A stretch of DNA of 64,000 bases from Syntrophaceae bacterium (GCA_018436925.1 JAHDKI010000014.1:124001-188000), one strand, 5' to 3'. Positions 41,953 through 51,082 are shown, numbered from the stretch's first letter. The notes: generated by a model from the sequence alone, not told the origin. Made by a program: numbers and translations.

Positions 41953-43741
41953 TGTCCGATTTCAACACCGCCAGGAAGGCGCTTTGCGGAATGCTGACCG
42001 AGCCGATCATCTTCATGCGCTTCTTGCCTTCTTTCTGCTTCTCAAGAAGTTTTCTCTTGCGCGTGATGTCGCCGCCGTAGCACTTGGCGGTCACGTCTTT
42101 GCGAAACGCGCTGATGGTGCTCCGGGCGATGATCTCCGAGCCGATCGCGCCTTGGATGGCGATTTTATACATTTGACGAGGAATTTCGTCCTTCAGGCGG
42201 TCGCAGGCGATCAGCGCACGGGCGCGGGCGCGGTCCCGGTGAACGATCTGCGAAAGCGCGTCGACTTTTTCGCTGTTCACCAGAATATCCATCAAAACCA
42301 GGTTGCTTTCGCGATAGTCGATCATGTCATAGTCAAAGGATCCATAGCCTTGCGTGACGGATTTGAAGCGGTCATAAAAGTCAAAAATCACTTCGGCAAG
42401 CGGCATTTCGTAAGAGAGCTCGACGCGTCCGGGGCCGGTGTAGTTCATGTTGGAGTTGAGACCGCGCTTGTCCATGCACAGTTTCATGACCGCTCCGAGA
42501 TAGCGCTCCGGCAGCATCATCGAAGCCCGGATAAAAGGCTCTTCGCCTTTGGCGATGCTGATGGGATCCGGATAATGAGCGGGATTATCAACATAGATAA
42601 TCGTGCCGTCTTTCAGCGTAAAGCGATAGCGGACACTGGGAACCGACAAAATGATTGAAAGGTCGTATTCCCGCTCCAATCGCTCCTGGACGATGTCCAG
42701 ATGCAATAGTCCAAGAAAGCCGCAGCGGAATCCCTGCCCCAAAGCGGCGGAGGAGTCTTTCTCATAGATGAAAGAGGCGTCGTTGAGTTTATATTTTTCC
42801 AGGGAGTCGGCCAGATCCTGATAATCATCCGACGCGATGGGATAGATGGAGGCGAACACAACGGGCTTGACTTCCTTGAATCCGGGCAGGGGGTGGGCGC
42901 AGGGTTTGTCTTGATGCGTAATCGTATCACCGGTTCGAACATCGGAAACCGTTTTGACGCCCGCGATAATATAGCCCACTTCTCCGGCCGAAAGCCGGTC
43001 GCGCTTGGTGCGCTGAAGCAAAAAGTGGCCGACCTCTTCCACTTTGTATGCGGCGTTGTTGTGCATGAAGCGAATGATGTCGCCCGCCTTGACGGATCCT
43101 TCGAAAATGCGGCAATGGATGATGGTTCCCCGGTAGGCGTCATACTTGGCGTCAAAAATCAGCGCCGCCAGAGGATAGGCCTCGCTGCCTTTGGGAGGCG
43201 GAATGCGTTCGATAATGGCTTCCAGGATTTCTGCGATGCCGATGCCTTCCTTGGCGGACGCTTTGAGATGCGTGTCGGGATCAAGGCCCAGTTCGGAATC
43301 GATTTCTTCGAGCACCCGGTCAATATCGGCGGAAGGCAGATCAATTTTATTGATGACGGGGATGACTTCGAGATTGTGCTCCATCGCCAGATACAGGTTG
43401 GCGAGGGTCTGCGCTTGGACGCCCTGGGCCGCGTCGATCAAAAGCAGCACGCCCTCGCAGGAGGCAAGCGACCGAGAGACTTCATAGGAAAAGTCGACGT
43501 GGCCGGGGGTGTCGATCAGATTGAGCATATAATCCTTGCCGTCTTTGGCGCGATAGGGCAGAGAAATGGCGTTGCTTTTAATCGTAATGCCGCGTTCGCG
43601 CTCAATGTCCATGTTGTCGAGCAGCTGATCCTGAAAATTTCTTTCATTACAGACGCCGGTGTATTGTATCAGCCGGTCCGCGAGTGTGGACTTGCCGTGA
43701 TCGATGTGCGCGATAATACTGAAGTTACGAATATTTTCCAT
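41945..43741 (-). CDS. lepA: Elongation factor 4 (LepA)
   Basis: A 598-residue translational GTPase, normal LepA length. G1 AHIDHGKST (11-19), G3 DTPGH (about 77), G4 NKID (about 131), then EF-G-like domains and the LepA-specific C-terminal domain ending GKKRMKMIGSVSIPQSAFLAVLK. LepA acts on stalled or assembling ribosomes. The N-terminus MENIRNFSIIAHIDHGKST fixes the start at 43741, yet no Shine-Dalgarno lies at normal distance; the nearest, GGAGGG (43763-43758), is 16 bases away and forms one arm of the adk terminator (see next entry). Confidence 0.97.
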   Translation of the reverse strand: MENIRNFSIIAHIDHGKSTLADRLIQYTGVCNERNFQDQLLDNMDIERERGITIKSNAISLPYRAKDGKDYMLNLIDTPGHVDFSYEVSRSLASCEGVLLLIDAAQGVQAQTLANLYLAMEHNLEVIPVINKIDLPSADIDRVLEEIDSELGLDPDTHLKASAKEGIGIAEILEAIIERIPPPKGSEAYPLAALIFDAKYDAYRGTIIHCRIFEGSVKAGDIIRFMHNNAAYKVEEVGHFLLQRTKRDRLSAGEVGYIIAGVKTVSDVRTGDTITHQDKPCAHPLPGFKEVKPVVFASIYPIASDDYQDLADSLEKYKLNDASFIYEKDSSAALGQGFRCGFLGLLHLDIVQERLEREYDLSIILSVPSVRYRFTLKDGTIIYVDNPAHYPDPISIAKGEEPFIRASMMLPERYLGAVMKLCMDKRGLNSNMNYTGPGRVELSYEMPLAEVIFDFYDRFKSVTQGYGSFDYDMIDYRESNLVLMDILVNSEKVDALSQIVHRDRARARALIACDRLKDEIPRQMYKIAIQGAIGSEIIARSTISAFRKDVTAKCYGGDITRKRKLLEKQKEGKKRMKMIGSVSIPQSAFLAVLKSDND

Positions 43742-43747
43742 GGGATG

Positions 43748-43808
43748 TTAAAAAAAGCCCTCCAAGCTTATGTGGAGGGCTTATATCCTAAAATCTTTCC
43801 GGGTGCAA
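43748..43808 (-). terminator. adk terminator overlapping a candidate lepA promoter
   Basis: Read on the minus strand: AAGCCCTCCA (43782-43773), 8-base loop, TGGAGGGCTT (43764-43755), then a U-run to about 43749: a canonical intrinsic terminator for adk. Overlapping it is TTGCAC (43808-43803), 17 bases, TATAAG (43785-43780), a plausible sigma-70 promoter. A transcript starting near 43773 would lack the 5' arm, so it could not form the terminator and would leave the GGAGGG free. The hairpin is clear; the promoter is inference. Confidence 0.65.
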
Positions 43809-44483
43809 TTAGCCCAGTTTTTTCATTAAATCTTCGGAGACTTCCTTGACGCCGGCCCGGCCGTCAACGATGATCACTTTGGTTCTTTCTTTGAAATAAT
43901 TGACGGCGGCCAGGGTGCCGGTTTTGGTGTCATAGTAGATGCCGTGACGTTTGTCGATTGCGGCCGTGTCCTGATCGTCGGCGCGGGTGGAAAGGTCTTC
44001 ACATCCGCACACGCGGCAGACCGTCTTGCCGTCTTTTTCAGATGGTTTGATGGCGTCGATGTAGATATTGTTCGGGTGGTTGTTGTCGGTTTTGCATAGC
44101 CTGCGGCCCATGATGCGCTTTTTTGCGGTTTCGCGGTCCAGATCGATTTCAATGACGATGTCGAGCTTGATGTTTTCTTTTTGCAGGGCGGCCCAGAGCG
44201 CTTCCGCCTGCGCCAGGTTGCGGGGGAAACCGTCGAGCAGCCAGCCGCTCTTGGCGTCGTCTTCCTTCAGGCGATCCAGAATCATGGGAATGGTAATGTC
44301 GTCGGGGACCAGTTCGCCGCGGTCGATAAATGCTTTGGCTTTTTCACCCAGCGGAGTTTTTTTGGAGATGTTCTGGCGGAAAATCACCCCGGTTTCGATG
44401 TGGGGAACACCGAATTTCTTTTGTACGATTGCGCCTTGCGTGCCTTTGCCGCTGCCATTGGGGCCGAATATTAAAATGTTCAC
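43809..44483 (-). CDS. adk: Adenylate kinase
   Basis: A 224-residue adenylate kinase (ATP + AMP to 2 ADP). The P-loop is GPNGSGKGTQ (7-16), the NMP-binding segment TGVIFRQNI (about 32) and LLDGFPRNLAQAEAL (about 83) are typical, and the LID (about 125-165) contains four cysteines (CKTDNN ... CRVCGC), a zinc-binding arrangement common in this enzyme. The start is GTG 44483 with AAGGAG 9 bases upstream. It ends just before the terminator shared with the lepA promoter region. Confidence 0.96.
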   Translation of the reverse strand: MNILIFGPNGSGKGTQGAIVQKKFGVPHIETGVIFRQNISKKTPLGEKAKAFIDRGELVPDDITIPMILDRLKEDDAKSGWLLDGFPRNLAQAEALWAALQKENIKLDIVIEIDLDRETAKKRIMGRRLCKTDNNHPNNIYIDAIKPSEKDGKTVCRVCGCEDLSTRADDQDTAAIDKRHGIYYDTKTGTLAAVNYFKERTKVIIVDGRAGVKEVSEDLMKKLG

Positions 44484-44620
44484 TGTTTCAGACTCCTTTC
44501 AGAAAAATGGTTTACGCCGCGTCTTATAATGTATTGCCGCGATTTTCGCAACATAATATTGACCGGCGGTATGATTTGATGTTTTTGTTTTTAAAGAAGA
44601 AATACGTACGTAAGCGAATT

Positions 44621-46045
44621 TCAACGCCTTGCCGGTTCTCCAAAACGGGAAGGCTTACCCAAAGACAGCTCGTGAATTGCTTGCTCAATGGCTTCAGCCC
44701 GAGGGCTGCCGGCCGGATAATAAGTTAATGCGCGTCTGTAGTGAGAAAGTGCGCTTTCGAGCTTGTTTTGCGATTGAAAATGAAGACCGAAGTGATAGTG
44801 CGCCTCTCCCCACCGGTCGAGTTTTCCATAGGCGAGGGCCAGATGGTAGTCCAGATCTGAGGGCGCATTGGCACGATATTGCAGACTACGGTAAAGCTCG
44901 AGAGCTTTTTCATAGGATGCGAGTGCAAAGTTGGCCTGACCCAGAGCGAAGGTCAATTCGGAGTCGGTCGAATTGTTTCGATGCGCGGTTTGAAGGTATT
45001 TTCTGGCCTGTTCGGGATTTCCGGTTTTGAGGGCAAGAAGACCGGCTCTGGCCGAGAGATCCTGATCATTGGGCGCAACTTGGAGTCCCTTTTTCAGAAG
45101 ATCCATGGCAGGCTGGGTTTGGCCGAGCTGTTCGTAGGCAAGGGCTTGAGCAAACAGAAGGTCAGGATTATTCGGATCTTTACGTCTCATCGCATCCAGG
45201 CGGACGAGTCTTTTTCGCAGCTGAAGGACATCCATGGGAATCAGCGACTGCATGCGGATGAATGAGCCTACGATATCGGATGCGCCTGATATGGGGTAGC
45301 GGGATGAAATCAAGCCGTCGAGATAGAAGATACGGTCTTCCGTTCCGGGATGCGTCAAAAGATAAGACGGGATGCTTCGGGATACGAACTCATATTGCTT
45401 CATAATTTTTAAAAATTCGACCATGGATTCGGGGTAATATCCTGCGGAAACCAGATAGGTCATACCCAGACGATCGGCCTCTTCTTCATGATCCCGCGAA
45501 TATTTCAAGCTGACTGCGCTCACGCCGGCAATGGAAAAAGCGGCGACGGCCGCTCCGGCGTCCGTGCCGCCTCCGAGAAACGCGCCGGCCAGTAGGCCAA
45601 TCAGGGCCGCAATGTTAAGTTTTCGGGATTTCTCAATCATTGAGGCAATGTGCCTGGCATTGGCGTGCGCGATTTCATGGGCAAGGACTCCCGCCAGCTG
45701 CGCCTCGTTTTCCACTTCACTGATCAGCCCCCTGTTGACGTAGATGTAACCGCCCGGAGTGGCGAATGCGTTGATGGCGGCGCTGTCGAAAATGGAGAAG
45801 GTATAATCGAACGGCGCCTGGTTGCTCTTTGACAGGATCAGTCGACCCACAGTGGCGACATAGTCGTTGAGCCGTTTATGCTTAAGCAGCAAATTGTTGC
45901 TGTCGAGTTTCTCATAAAATTCCCGCCCCAGATTCTTCTCATCGTCGATCGTGAAAGCGGCAAAGCAGGGATGCGCCTGTAAAAAAAAGGCAATGATCAA
46001 AAAAGTGAGTAAAGAAAAACATTGATTTTGGGGAGATTTCCACAT
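44621..46045 (-). CDS. Periplasmic M48 metalloprotease with TPR domain (BepA-like)
   Basis: A 474-residue secreted protein. The signal peptide (about 1-29) is followed by an M48 peptidase domain with the zinc motif HEIAHANARH (about 131-140) and the third ligand in EEADRLGMTY (about 190). From about 285 to 450 it has five or so TPR repeats (PNNPDLLFAQALAYEQLGQT and similar). This is the BepA/YfgC layout, which in enteric bacteria maintains outer-membrane protein assembly, including LptD. Such a role would suit the LPS export genes in this window but is inferred. It is monocistronic and 137 bases upstream of adk. Confidence 0.9.
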   Translation of the reverse strand: MWKSPQNQCFSLLTFLIIAFFLQAHPCFAAFTIDDEKNLGREFYEKLDSNNLLLKHKRLNDYVATVGRLILSKSNQAPFDYTFSIFDSAAINAFATPGGYIYVNRGLISEVENEAQLAGVLAHEIAHANARHIASMIEKSRKLNIAALIGLLAGAFLGGGTDAGAAVAAFSIAGVSAVSLKYSRDHEEEADRLGMTYLVSAGYYPESMVEFLKIMKQYEFVSRSIPSYLLTHPGTEDRIFYLDGLISSRYPISGASDIVGSFIRMQSLIPMDVLQLRKRLVRLDAMRRKDPNNPDLLFAQALAYEQLGQTQPAMDLLKKGLQVAPNDQDLSARAGLLALKTGNPEQARKYLQTAHRNNSTDSELTFALGQANFALASYEKALELYRSLQYRANAPSDLDYHLALAYGKLDRWGEAHYHFGLHFQSQNKLESALSHYRRALTYYPAGSPRAEAIEQAIHELSLGKPSRFGEPARR

Positions 46046-46163
46046 AGTTCATCATCTGCTGAATATTATTGCTTTGCCGTCTTTGCAAAGAATCCTACAT
46101 GTTTTAATGTGATTTGGCAAGATGTGCCGGATCTAAACCGATGCAATGAGGACGAGCCTGCCG

Positions 46164-46862
46164 ATGAAAGCAAAAGTGGTGACGATAGACGGACCTGCAG
46201 GGGCCGGAAAAAGTACAGTCAGCAAAGCGCTGGCGCATAAATTGGGATACCTCTATCTGGATACGGGCGCGCTTTATCGAGCTCTGGCGCTCAAAGCGCT
46301 GTCTACAAAGATTGATCTCAACGACGAAAGCGACTTGACTGAACTGTGCGATTCAACCGATGTCCGTTTAAATCTGATTGATGGAAAACTGATTGTCGAG
46401 CTTGACGGGGTTTCAGTGGAATCCCGGATTCGGACCGAGCAGGTCGGCAAAGCAGCCTCGACAATATCCACCTTTGAGGTTGTGCGGAAAAAATTGTTCG
46501 ATTTACAAAGAAGTGCGGCCTCCCGGAGCAGCGGTATCGTGGCGGAAGGCCGGGATATGGCAACGGTCGTTTTTCCCGATGCGGACTATAAATTTTATCT
46601 GGACGCCGACCTGGAAGAGCGCACTCGCAGACGATATCTCGAGCTTTCTCAGGCGCAGGCCAATTCGGGAATGGATGAGGTTTTCAAGGAGATGAAAGCA
46701 CGGGACGCACAGGATTCGGGCAGGAAAATCGCGCCGCTTCAAAAAGCGTCCGATGCGCAGGTGATTGATTCGAGCCGCCTGACGGTTCCGGAAGTGGTTG
46801 ATGAAATCCTTAGGAGAATGAACGCAGAAGGCTTGAGGACGGACGAGAATTACCGGAAATAA
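46164..46862 (+). CDS. cmk: Cytidylate kinase
   Basis: A 232-residue CMP/dCMP kinase. P-loop DGPAGAGKSTVSKALA (about 9-24), YLDTGALYRALAL (about 32) and the LID GRDMATVVFPDADYKFYL (about 131) are typical; RRYLELS and the C-terminal IDSSRLTVPEVVD fit the family. ATG 46164 gives the standard N-terminus (MKAKVVTIDGPAG); an ATG at 46146 would add six residues. It precedes rpsA as in many proteobacteria. Confidence 0.95.
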   Translation: MKAKVVTIDGPAGAGKSTVSKALAHKLGYLYLDTGALYRALALKALSTKIDLNDESDLTELCDSTDVRLNLIDGKLIVELDGVSVESRIRTEQVGKAASTISTFEVVRKKLFDLQRSAASRSSGIVAEGRDMATVVFPDADYKFYLDADLEERTRRRYLELSQAQANSGMDEVFKEMKARDAQDSGRKIAPLQKASDAQVIDSSRLTVPEVVDEILRRMNAEGLRTDENYRK

Positions 46863-46870
46863 GCTTGATT

Positions 46871-46899
46871 TGTCTTGCTATTTAATTTTCAGTATGTTA
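46871..46899 (+). promoter_or_regulatory. Candidate promoter of rpsA
   Basis: TTGTCT (46871-46876), 17 bases, TATGTT (46894-46899) in the cmk-rpsA gap, start near 46906. Both boxes match at 4 of 6 positions. Plausible for a ribosomal protein gene but not strong. Confidence 0.4.
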
Positions 46900-46950
46900 G
46901 GCATCACGGATTGAAAATTGCCTTATAAAAATCAGGGGGGTAATAGTTTA

Positions 46951-48720
46951 ATGGTCAACAATGAAAACACCAACTCAACTCACAAAAAGGAGGTTCATTC
47001 CGATTCGCACATTTCCGGACCTGCTGCATCGATGGCTTCCGCTAAAGAAGAAGACATGGGATTTAAAGAACTCTACGAGCAGAGTTTAAATCAAATACAG
47101 TATGGCGATGTGACTTTCGGAACCATCGTTCAGGTGACAGCGGATACGGTCATGGTTGACGTCGGCTGGAAGACGGAAGGTTTTATTCCAATCCGGGAAC
47201 TCAAGGACGCCCAGGGAAATTTGACGGTGTCCGTGGGTGACAATATAGAAGTTTTTATCGACAAAAGAGATTCGGAAGGCAACCTGATCTTGTCGCATGA
47301 AAAAGCGGCAAAGCTCAAGGTTTGGGACGAAATCAAAAGCGTTTATGAAAACAAGCAGACGATCAAAGGGCGGATCGTGGAGAAGGTGAAGGGCGGCTTG
47401 TCCGTCGATATCGGCATCATCGCCTTTCTGCCCGGTTCTCAGGTGGATACCCGACCGATCAAGGATATGGACCAGTTTGTCGGTCAAACGATGGATTTTG
47501 AAATTCTAAAGTACGACCGTAAACGAAACAACGTTGTTCTGTCCAGGCGCTCAATCGTTTCGGCAAGCCGGGAAAAGGAAAAACAGCTCACCCTCAGCAC
47601 GCTATCCGAAGGAAGTGTTGTGGAAGGCATCATCAAAAATATCACGGATTACGGTATTTTTATCGATCTGGGCGGTATTGACGGGCTTTTGCACGTCACT
47701 GATATTTCATGGGGCCGAATCTCAAAACCGGCCGATGCCTTCCGAAAAGGAGAGAAAATCAAAGTCAAGGTTTTATCTTTCGACCGGGATAAAGAACGTG
47801 TTTCTTTGGGGCTTAAGCAGTTGCACGAAAATCCCTGGGACAACATCACCGAAAAGTATCCCATTGGAGCGCTCATTCAAGGCAAGGTCGTTAATCTGAC
47901 GGATTACGGCGTGTTTGTTGAGATTGAACCCGGGGTCGAGGGGCTGGTCCACATTTCGGAAATGTACTGGACCCGGGAAATCAAGCATCCCTCAAAAGTG
48001 ATGAACATCGGCGACGAAGTTAATGTTGTCGTTTTGGAAGTCAATGCGGAAGCCAAACGTGTTTCTTTGAGTCTCAAGCAGACAACCCCCAATCCATGGG
48101 AAAAGCTCAAGGAAAGATATCCGGTGGGCACGGTCGTCAAAGGCCATGTCCGCAACATTACCAATTTCGGTGTGTTCATCGGTGTGGAAGACGGAATCGA
48201 TGGGCTGGTTCACGTTTCTGACATTTCCTGGAAGCACCGAGTCACGCATCCGTCGGAGTACTTTAAGAAAGGGCAGGAAGTCGAAGCGGTAGTGCTCAAC
48301 ATTGACGTGGACAACGAAAAATTTTCGTTGGGCATTAAACAGATTGAAAAAAACCCATGGGATGAATTGCCCCAAAAGTATGCTCCGGGTAGTGTTGTTT
48401 CAGGAAAAATTACGAATTTTACGGATTTCGGCATTTTTGTGGAGATCGAAGAAGGTATCGAAGGACTGGTTCATATTTCCGAGATCAGCTCTAAGCGGGT
48501 AAAAACAGCAGGCGAGCTCTATAATATCGGAGATACCGTGTCGGCGGCCGTCAAAAGCATTGATCCGAAGTCAAAGAAAATCCGATTGAGTATTAAGGAC
48601 TTGGAGGCGCCCACCCCCGCACCTGCCTCTAATCAGTATCTCAACAACCGTGAAAATGTCGGCTCGACTCTGGCCCAAGCTTTAGCAGACGTTAAAATCG
48701 GCGGTCAGACGAAAGAATAA
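46951..48720 (+). CDS. rpsA: 30S ribosomal protein S1
   Basis: A 589-residue S1 with six S1 RNA-binding domains, the full set. Domains start near residues 50, 135, 220, 305, 392 and 479; the last four show the canonical GxxxxGxVxNxTDYGxFV pattern, the first two are divergent and mediate ribosome docking in known S1. S1 brings mRNA to the 30S subunit. An N-terminal extension of about 45 polar residues (Asn/Ser/His-rich) precedes domain 1, and a short Pro/Ala tail ends the protein. ATG 46951 has AGGGGGG 10 bases upstream; the earlier in-frame start at 46918 has none. Confidence 0.97.
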   Translation: MVNNENTNSTHKKEVHSDSHISGPAASMASAKEEDMGFKELYEQSLNQIQYGDVTFGTIVQVTADTVMVDVGWKTEGFIPIRELKDAQGNLTVSVGDNIEVFIDKRDSEGNLILSHEKAAKLKVWDEIKSVYENKQTIKGRIVEKVKGGLSVDIGIIAFLPGSQVDTRPIKDMDQFVGQTMDFEILKYDRKRNNVVLSRRSIVSASREKEKQLTLSTLSEGSVVEGIIKNITDYGIFIDLGGIDGLLHVTDISWGRISKPADAFRKGEKIKVKVLSFDRDKERVSLGLKQLHENPWDNITEKYPIGALIQGKVVNLTDYGVFVEIEPGVEGLVHISEMYWTREIKHPSKVMNIGDEVNVVVLEVNAEAKRVSLSLKQTTPNPWEKLKERYPVGTVVKGHVRNITNFGVFIGVEDGIDGLVHVSDISWKHRVTHPSEYFKKGQEVEAVVLNIDVDNEKFSLGIKQIEKNPWDELPQKYAPGSVVSGKITNFTDFGIFVEIEEGIEGLVHISEISSKRVKTAGELYNIGDTVSAAVKSIDPKSKKIRLSIKDLEAPTPAPASNQYLNNRENVGSTLAQALADVKIGGQTKE

Positions 48721-48729
48721 AGGCGCTTT

Positions 48730-49632
48730 ATGAGAAAACATCCGGTCCTGTGGGGAATCGTTCTGCTTGTGGTTTTGGGAGCTTTTTTCTACGCTTTCTT
48801 CTACAAAGCGGGTCAGGGATCGGGAAATCTGGCCATGCGGCCTAAAACCTTTGCCTTCGGGGAGAGGATCGGCGTCGTACCGGTAGAAGGGGTGATCAGC
48901 GATTCTTTTGATATTCGTCAAAATCTTGAGGATTTCGGGAAAGACGATTCCATTGTTGCCGTGGTGGTGAGAATCGATTCTCCGGGAGGCGGGGTGGCCG
49001 CTTCTCAGGAAATCTATGATGCGATTCTTCAGTTACGGAAAAAAAAGAAGGTCGTGGCGTCCATGGGATCCGTCGCCGCCTCCGGCGGATTATTGATTGC
49101 CTGCGCCGCTGATAAAATCGTCGCCAATCCCGGAACGATCACCGGCAGTATTTCCGCCATTATGCAGTTTGCCAACATCGAAGAACTTCTGGGTAAAATC
49201 GGCGTTAAATCCTCAGTGGTTAAAAGCGGCCCTTACAAAGACATCGGTTCGCCGGTGCGTGAGATGACGCCTGAAGAAAGGCAGATCATTCAGGAACTGG
49301 TTGATGATATCTATAACCAGTTTATCGATGTCATCGTCGAAGGCAGAAATTTGCCGCGTGAGCAGGTTATGGCCATTGCAGATGGGCGCCTCTTTTCAGG
49401 ACGAAAAGCTAAAGAACTCGGACTGGTGGATCAAATGGGCGATTTGTCGGCAGCCGCAAGGACGGCCAGCGAACTGGCAGGCCGAGACGGAACCTACGAG
49501 TTGATTTTCCCCAAAAAAATAAGACCCGGCGTTTTCGATTATCTTTTCGAAAGCGCCGCCAGTGCCTTTATCCGTGCGCTCGATAACAGCGTTAGAATGC
49601 AAGGCGGGGCCAATTACCGATATGACCCCTGA
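48730..49632 (+). CDS. sppA: Signal peptide peptidase SppA, short form
   Basis: A 300-residue S49 peptidase with one N-terminal transmembrane anchor (about 7-26). The nucleophile lies in GSVAASGGLLIA (about 112-123) and the general-base lysine in KSGPYKDIGSP (about 166-176), giving the Ser/Lys dyad of SppA. It degrades leftover signal peptides in the inner membrane. The short form assembles as an octamer in Bacillus. It is inserted between rpsA and the IHF gene, 9 bases after rpsA. Confidence 0.93.
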   Translation: MRKHPVLWGIVLLVVLGAFFYAFFYKAGQGSGNLAMRPKTFAFGERIGVVPVEGVISDSFDIRQNLEDFGKDDSIVAVVVRIDSPGGGVAASQEIYDAILQLRKKKKVVASMGSVAASGGLLIACAADKIVANPGTITGSISAIMQFANIEELLGKIGVKSSVVKSGPYKDIGSPVREMTPEERQIIQELVDDIYNQFIDVIVEGRNLPREQVMAIADGRLFSGRKAKELGLVDQMGDLSAAARTASELAGRDGTYELIFPKKIRPGVFDYLFESAASAFIRALDNSVRMQGGANYRYDP

Positions 49633-49654
49633 ATCGTCTTGACACGAATTGCTT

Positions 49655-49933
49655 ATGACAAAAACCGACCTGATTATAAAAACCAAAGAGAGATTAAAGG
49701 TTTATTCTCAAAAAGATATCGCCTATTCCATCGAAATCATTTTTAATTCGATGACGGAGGCCTTAAAGAAAAATGAACGGATTGAAATTCGGGGCTTCGG
49801 GAACTTCACCATTCGTGAAAGAAAAGCCAGAATTGGAAGAAATCCGAAATCAGGCGCCTCGGTCGCACTTGCCGACAGGAAAGTCCCCTTTTTCAAAACA
49901 GGCAAAGATCTTCGATTAAAGGTGGATCGATAG
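49655..49933 (+). CDS. HU/IHF-family DNA-binding protein (integration host factor-like)
   Basis: A 92-residue histone-like protein. The fold is clear: MTKTDLIIKTKERLKVYSQKD at the N-terminus, RIEIRGFGNFTIRERKARIGRNPKSG across the DNA-binding arm (about 44-70) with the arm-tip RNPKSG proline that intercalates DNA. Position after cmk and rpsA matches ihfB of proteobacteria, so an IHF beta subunit is likely, but HU cannot be excluded. It bends DNA in recombination and at sigma-54 promoters. ATG 49655 is chosen; no strong binding site is seen. Confidence 0.9.
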   Translation: MTKTDLIIKTKERLKVYSQKDIAYSIEIIFNSMTEALKKNERIEIRGFGNFTIRERKARIGRNPKSGASVALADRKVPFFKTGKDLRLKVDR

Positions 49934-49935
49934 TC

Positions 49936-50709
49936 ATGACTTATAAGCACATTCTTGTTGAAAAGAAAAACGCTTATGCCGTTGTGAATTTTCAACGGGC
50001 CTCGGAAATGAACGCGCTGTCAAAGGAAATGAGAATTGAGTTTAACGACGCGCTTTCACGCTTGGAAGAAGATTCCGATGTTCGAGCTTTGGTGATCACG
50101 GGCGGCGAATATGTTTTTTCTGCAGGAATGGACATTAAGGAAATGTCGCTCCTGGCGAACACGGAAATCGATGACTACTTCGATTCCATGAAGCGCTACC
50201 TCAAAAAGATTTATACCTACAACAAACCGGTTATTGCTGCAGTAGGCGGAATCGCACTCGGAGGCGGGTTTAACATCGTGACGGTTTGCGACATGGTGAT
50301 CGCCTCGGAAAGCGCCATTTTCTGTCATCCTGAACTGAAATTCGGCCTCAACCCGCTGTATTACCCGCTAAGCCAGATTGTCGGCGTCATGAAAGCTAAG
50401 GAAATCGTCATGCTCGGAGAGCCGATCGGAGCCAATGAGGCGTTGAAAATAGGGTTGGTCAACAAGGTGATGCCTCCCGAAAAATTCATGGCCGAGGCGG
50501 AAAGAATAGCTGAATCGCTTGCGGCTCGATCCGTTAAAGCCATTGAGGAACTCAAAAATATCTGTTCAGTCGTTCCCCGAATGGATAAAATTGCCGCTTT
50601 GGATTTGGAGCTTTCCATAGGCGGAATGCTTTTTGCTCGAGACGAAAGAAAAATCCACATGAACGAGGTTTTATTTCTAGAAAAACTCAGAAAGAAGAAA
50701 CAGAAATAA
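49936..50709 (+). CDS. Enoyl-CoA hydratase/isomerase family protein
   Basis: A 257-residue crotonase-fold enzyme. The oxyanion-hole segments are GGEYVFSAGMDIKEM (about 56-70) and AVGGIALGGGFNIVTVCDMVIAS (about 98-120). At the usual catalytic glutamate positions the sequence reads CHPELKFGLNPLYY (about 128-141): one glutamate is present in PELKFG. Crotonases hydrate, isomerise or cleave CoA esters; the reaction is not fixed by these motifs. It begins 2 bases after the IHF-like gene and ends at a strong terminator. In a syntroph it could serve fatty- or aromatic-acid degradation (inference). Confidence 0.85.
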   Translation: MTYKHILVEKKNAYAVVNFQRASEMNALSKEMRIEFNDALSRLEEDSDVRALVITGGEYVFSAGMDIKEMSLLANTEIDDYFDSMKRYLKKIYTYNKPVIAAVGGIALGGGFNIVTVCDMVIASESAIFCHPELKFGLNPLYYPLSQIVGVMKAKEIVMLGEPIGANEALKIGLVNKVMPPEKFMAEAERIAESLAARSVKAIEELKNICSVVPRMDKIAALDLELSIGGMLFARDERKIHMNEVLFLEKLRKKKQK

Positions 50710-50743
50710 TATTCGATTAGTGTTGATGTCTTATCAAAATAAA

Positions 50744-50779
50744 AACCGGCGCCATGATGAACAGACGCCGGTTTTTTTT
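50744..50779. terminator. Bidirectional terminator after the enoyl-CoA hydratase gene
   Basis: AACCGGCG (50744-50751) pairs with CGCCGGTT (50766-50773), with A-run before and T-run to 50779. It serves the plus-strand operon and the convergent sigma-like gene. Confidence 0.85.
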
Positions 50780-50797
50780 CATTAGCCTGCTTACGGA

Positions 50798-51082
50798 TTA
50801 AAGCGTATCCCAGTCGTTTCCCGGTGTCGCGAAATCTTTGAGCTGGTCGCGACGTTTTTTGTGTTGAAGTTTCTTAAGCGCCTTGGCTTCTATTTGCCGG
50901 ATTCGTTCGCGGGTCACGCCCATCATATCGCCGACTTCCTCCAGCGTGAAAGGTCCGTAATTGCATGCGACCCAAGTACAATTGAGAAAAGCCTCGTTCT
51001 TCAGTCTCCACTCGCAGGTTGTATCCGTGCAGATTTCAGATATCAGGCACCCCTTTTTTTTGCACACGTATGTGTTGACCAT
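50798..51082 (-). CDS. Small cysteine-rich protein with sigma-70 region 4 helix-turn-helix
   Basis: A 94-residue protein. Residues 48-75 ([21 protein letters not shown], split) are a close copy of the -35-binding helix-turn-helix of housekeeping sigma factors, but there is no region 2 or 3. The N-terminal half has six cysteines (about positions 7, 12, 18, 23, 35, 40), spaced like a metal or Fe-S site. It might bind promoter-like DNA or region-4 partners in a redox- or metal-dependent way; no function is known to me. ATG 51082 has GAGGTG upstream. It ends against the shared terminator and stands alone. Confidence 0.7.
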   Translation of the reverse strand: MVNTYVCKKKGCLISEICTDTTCEWRLKNEAFLNCTWVACNYGPFTLEEVGDMMGVTRERIRQIEAKALKKLQHKKRRDQLKDFATPGNDWDTL

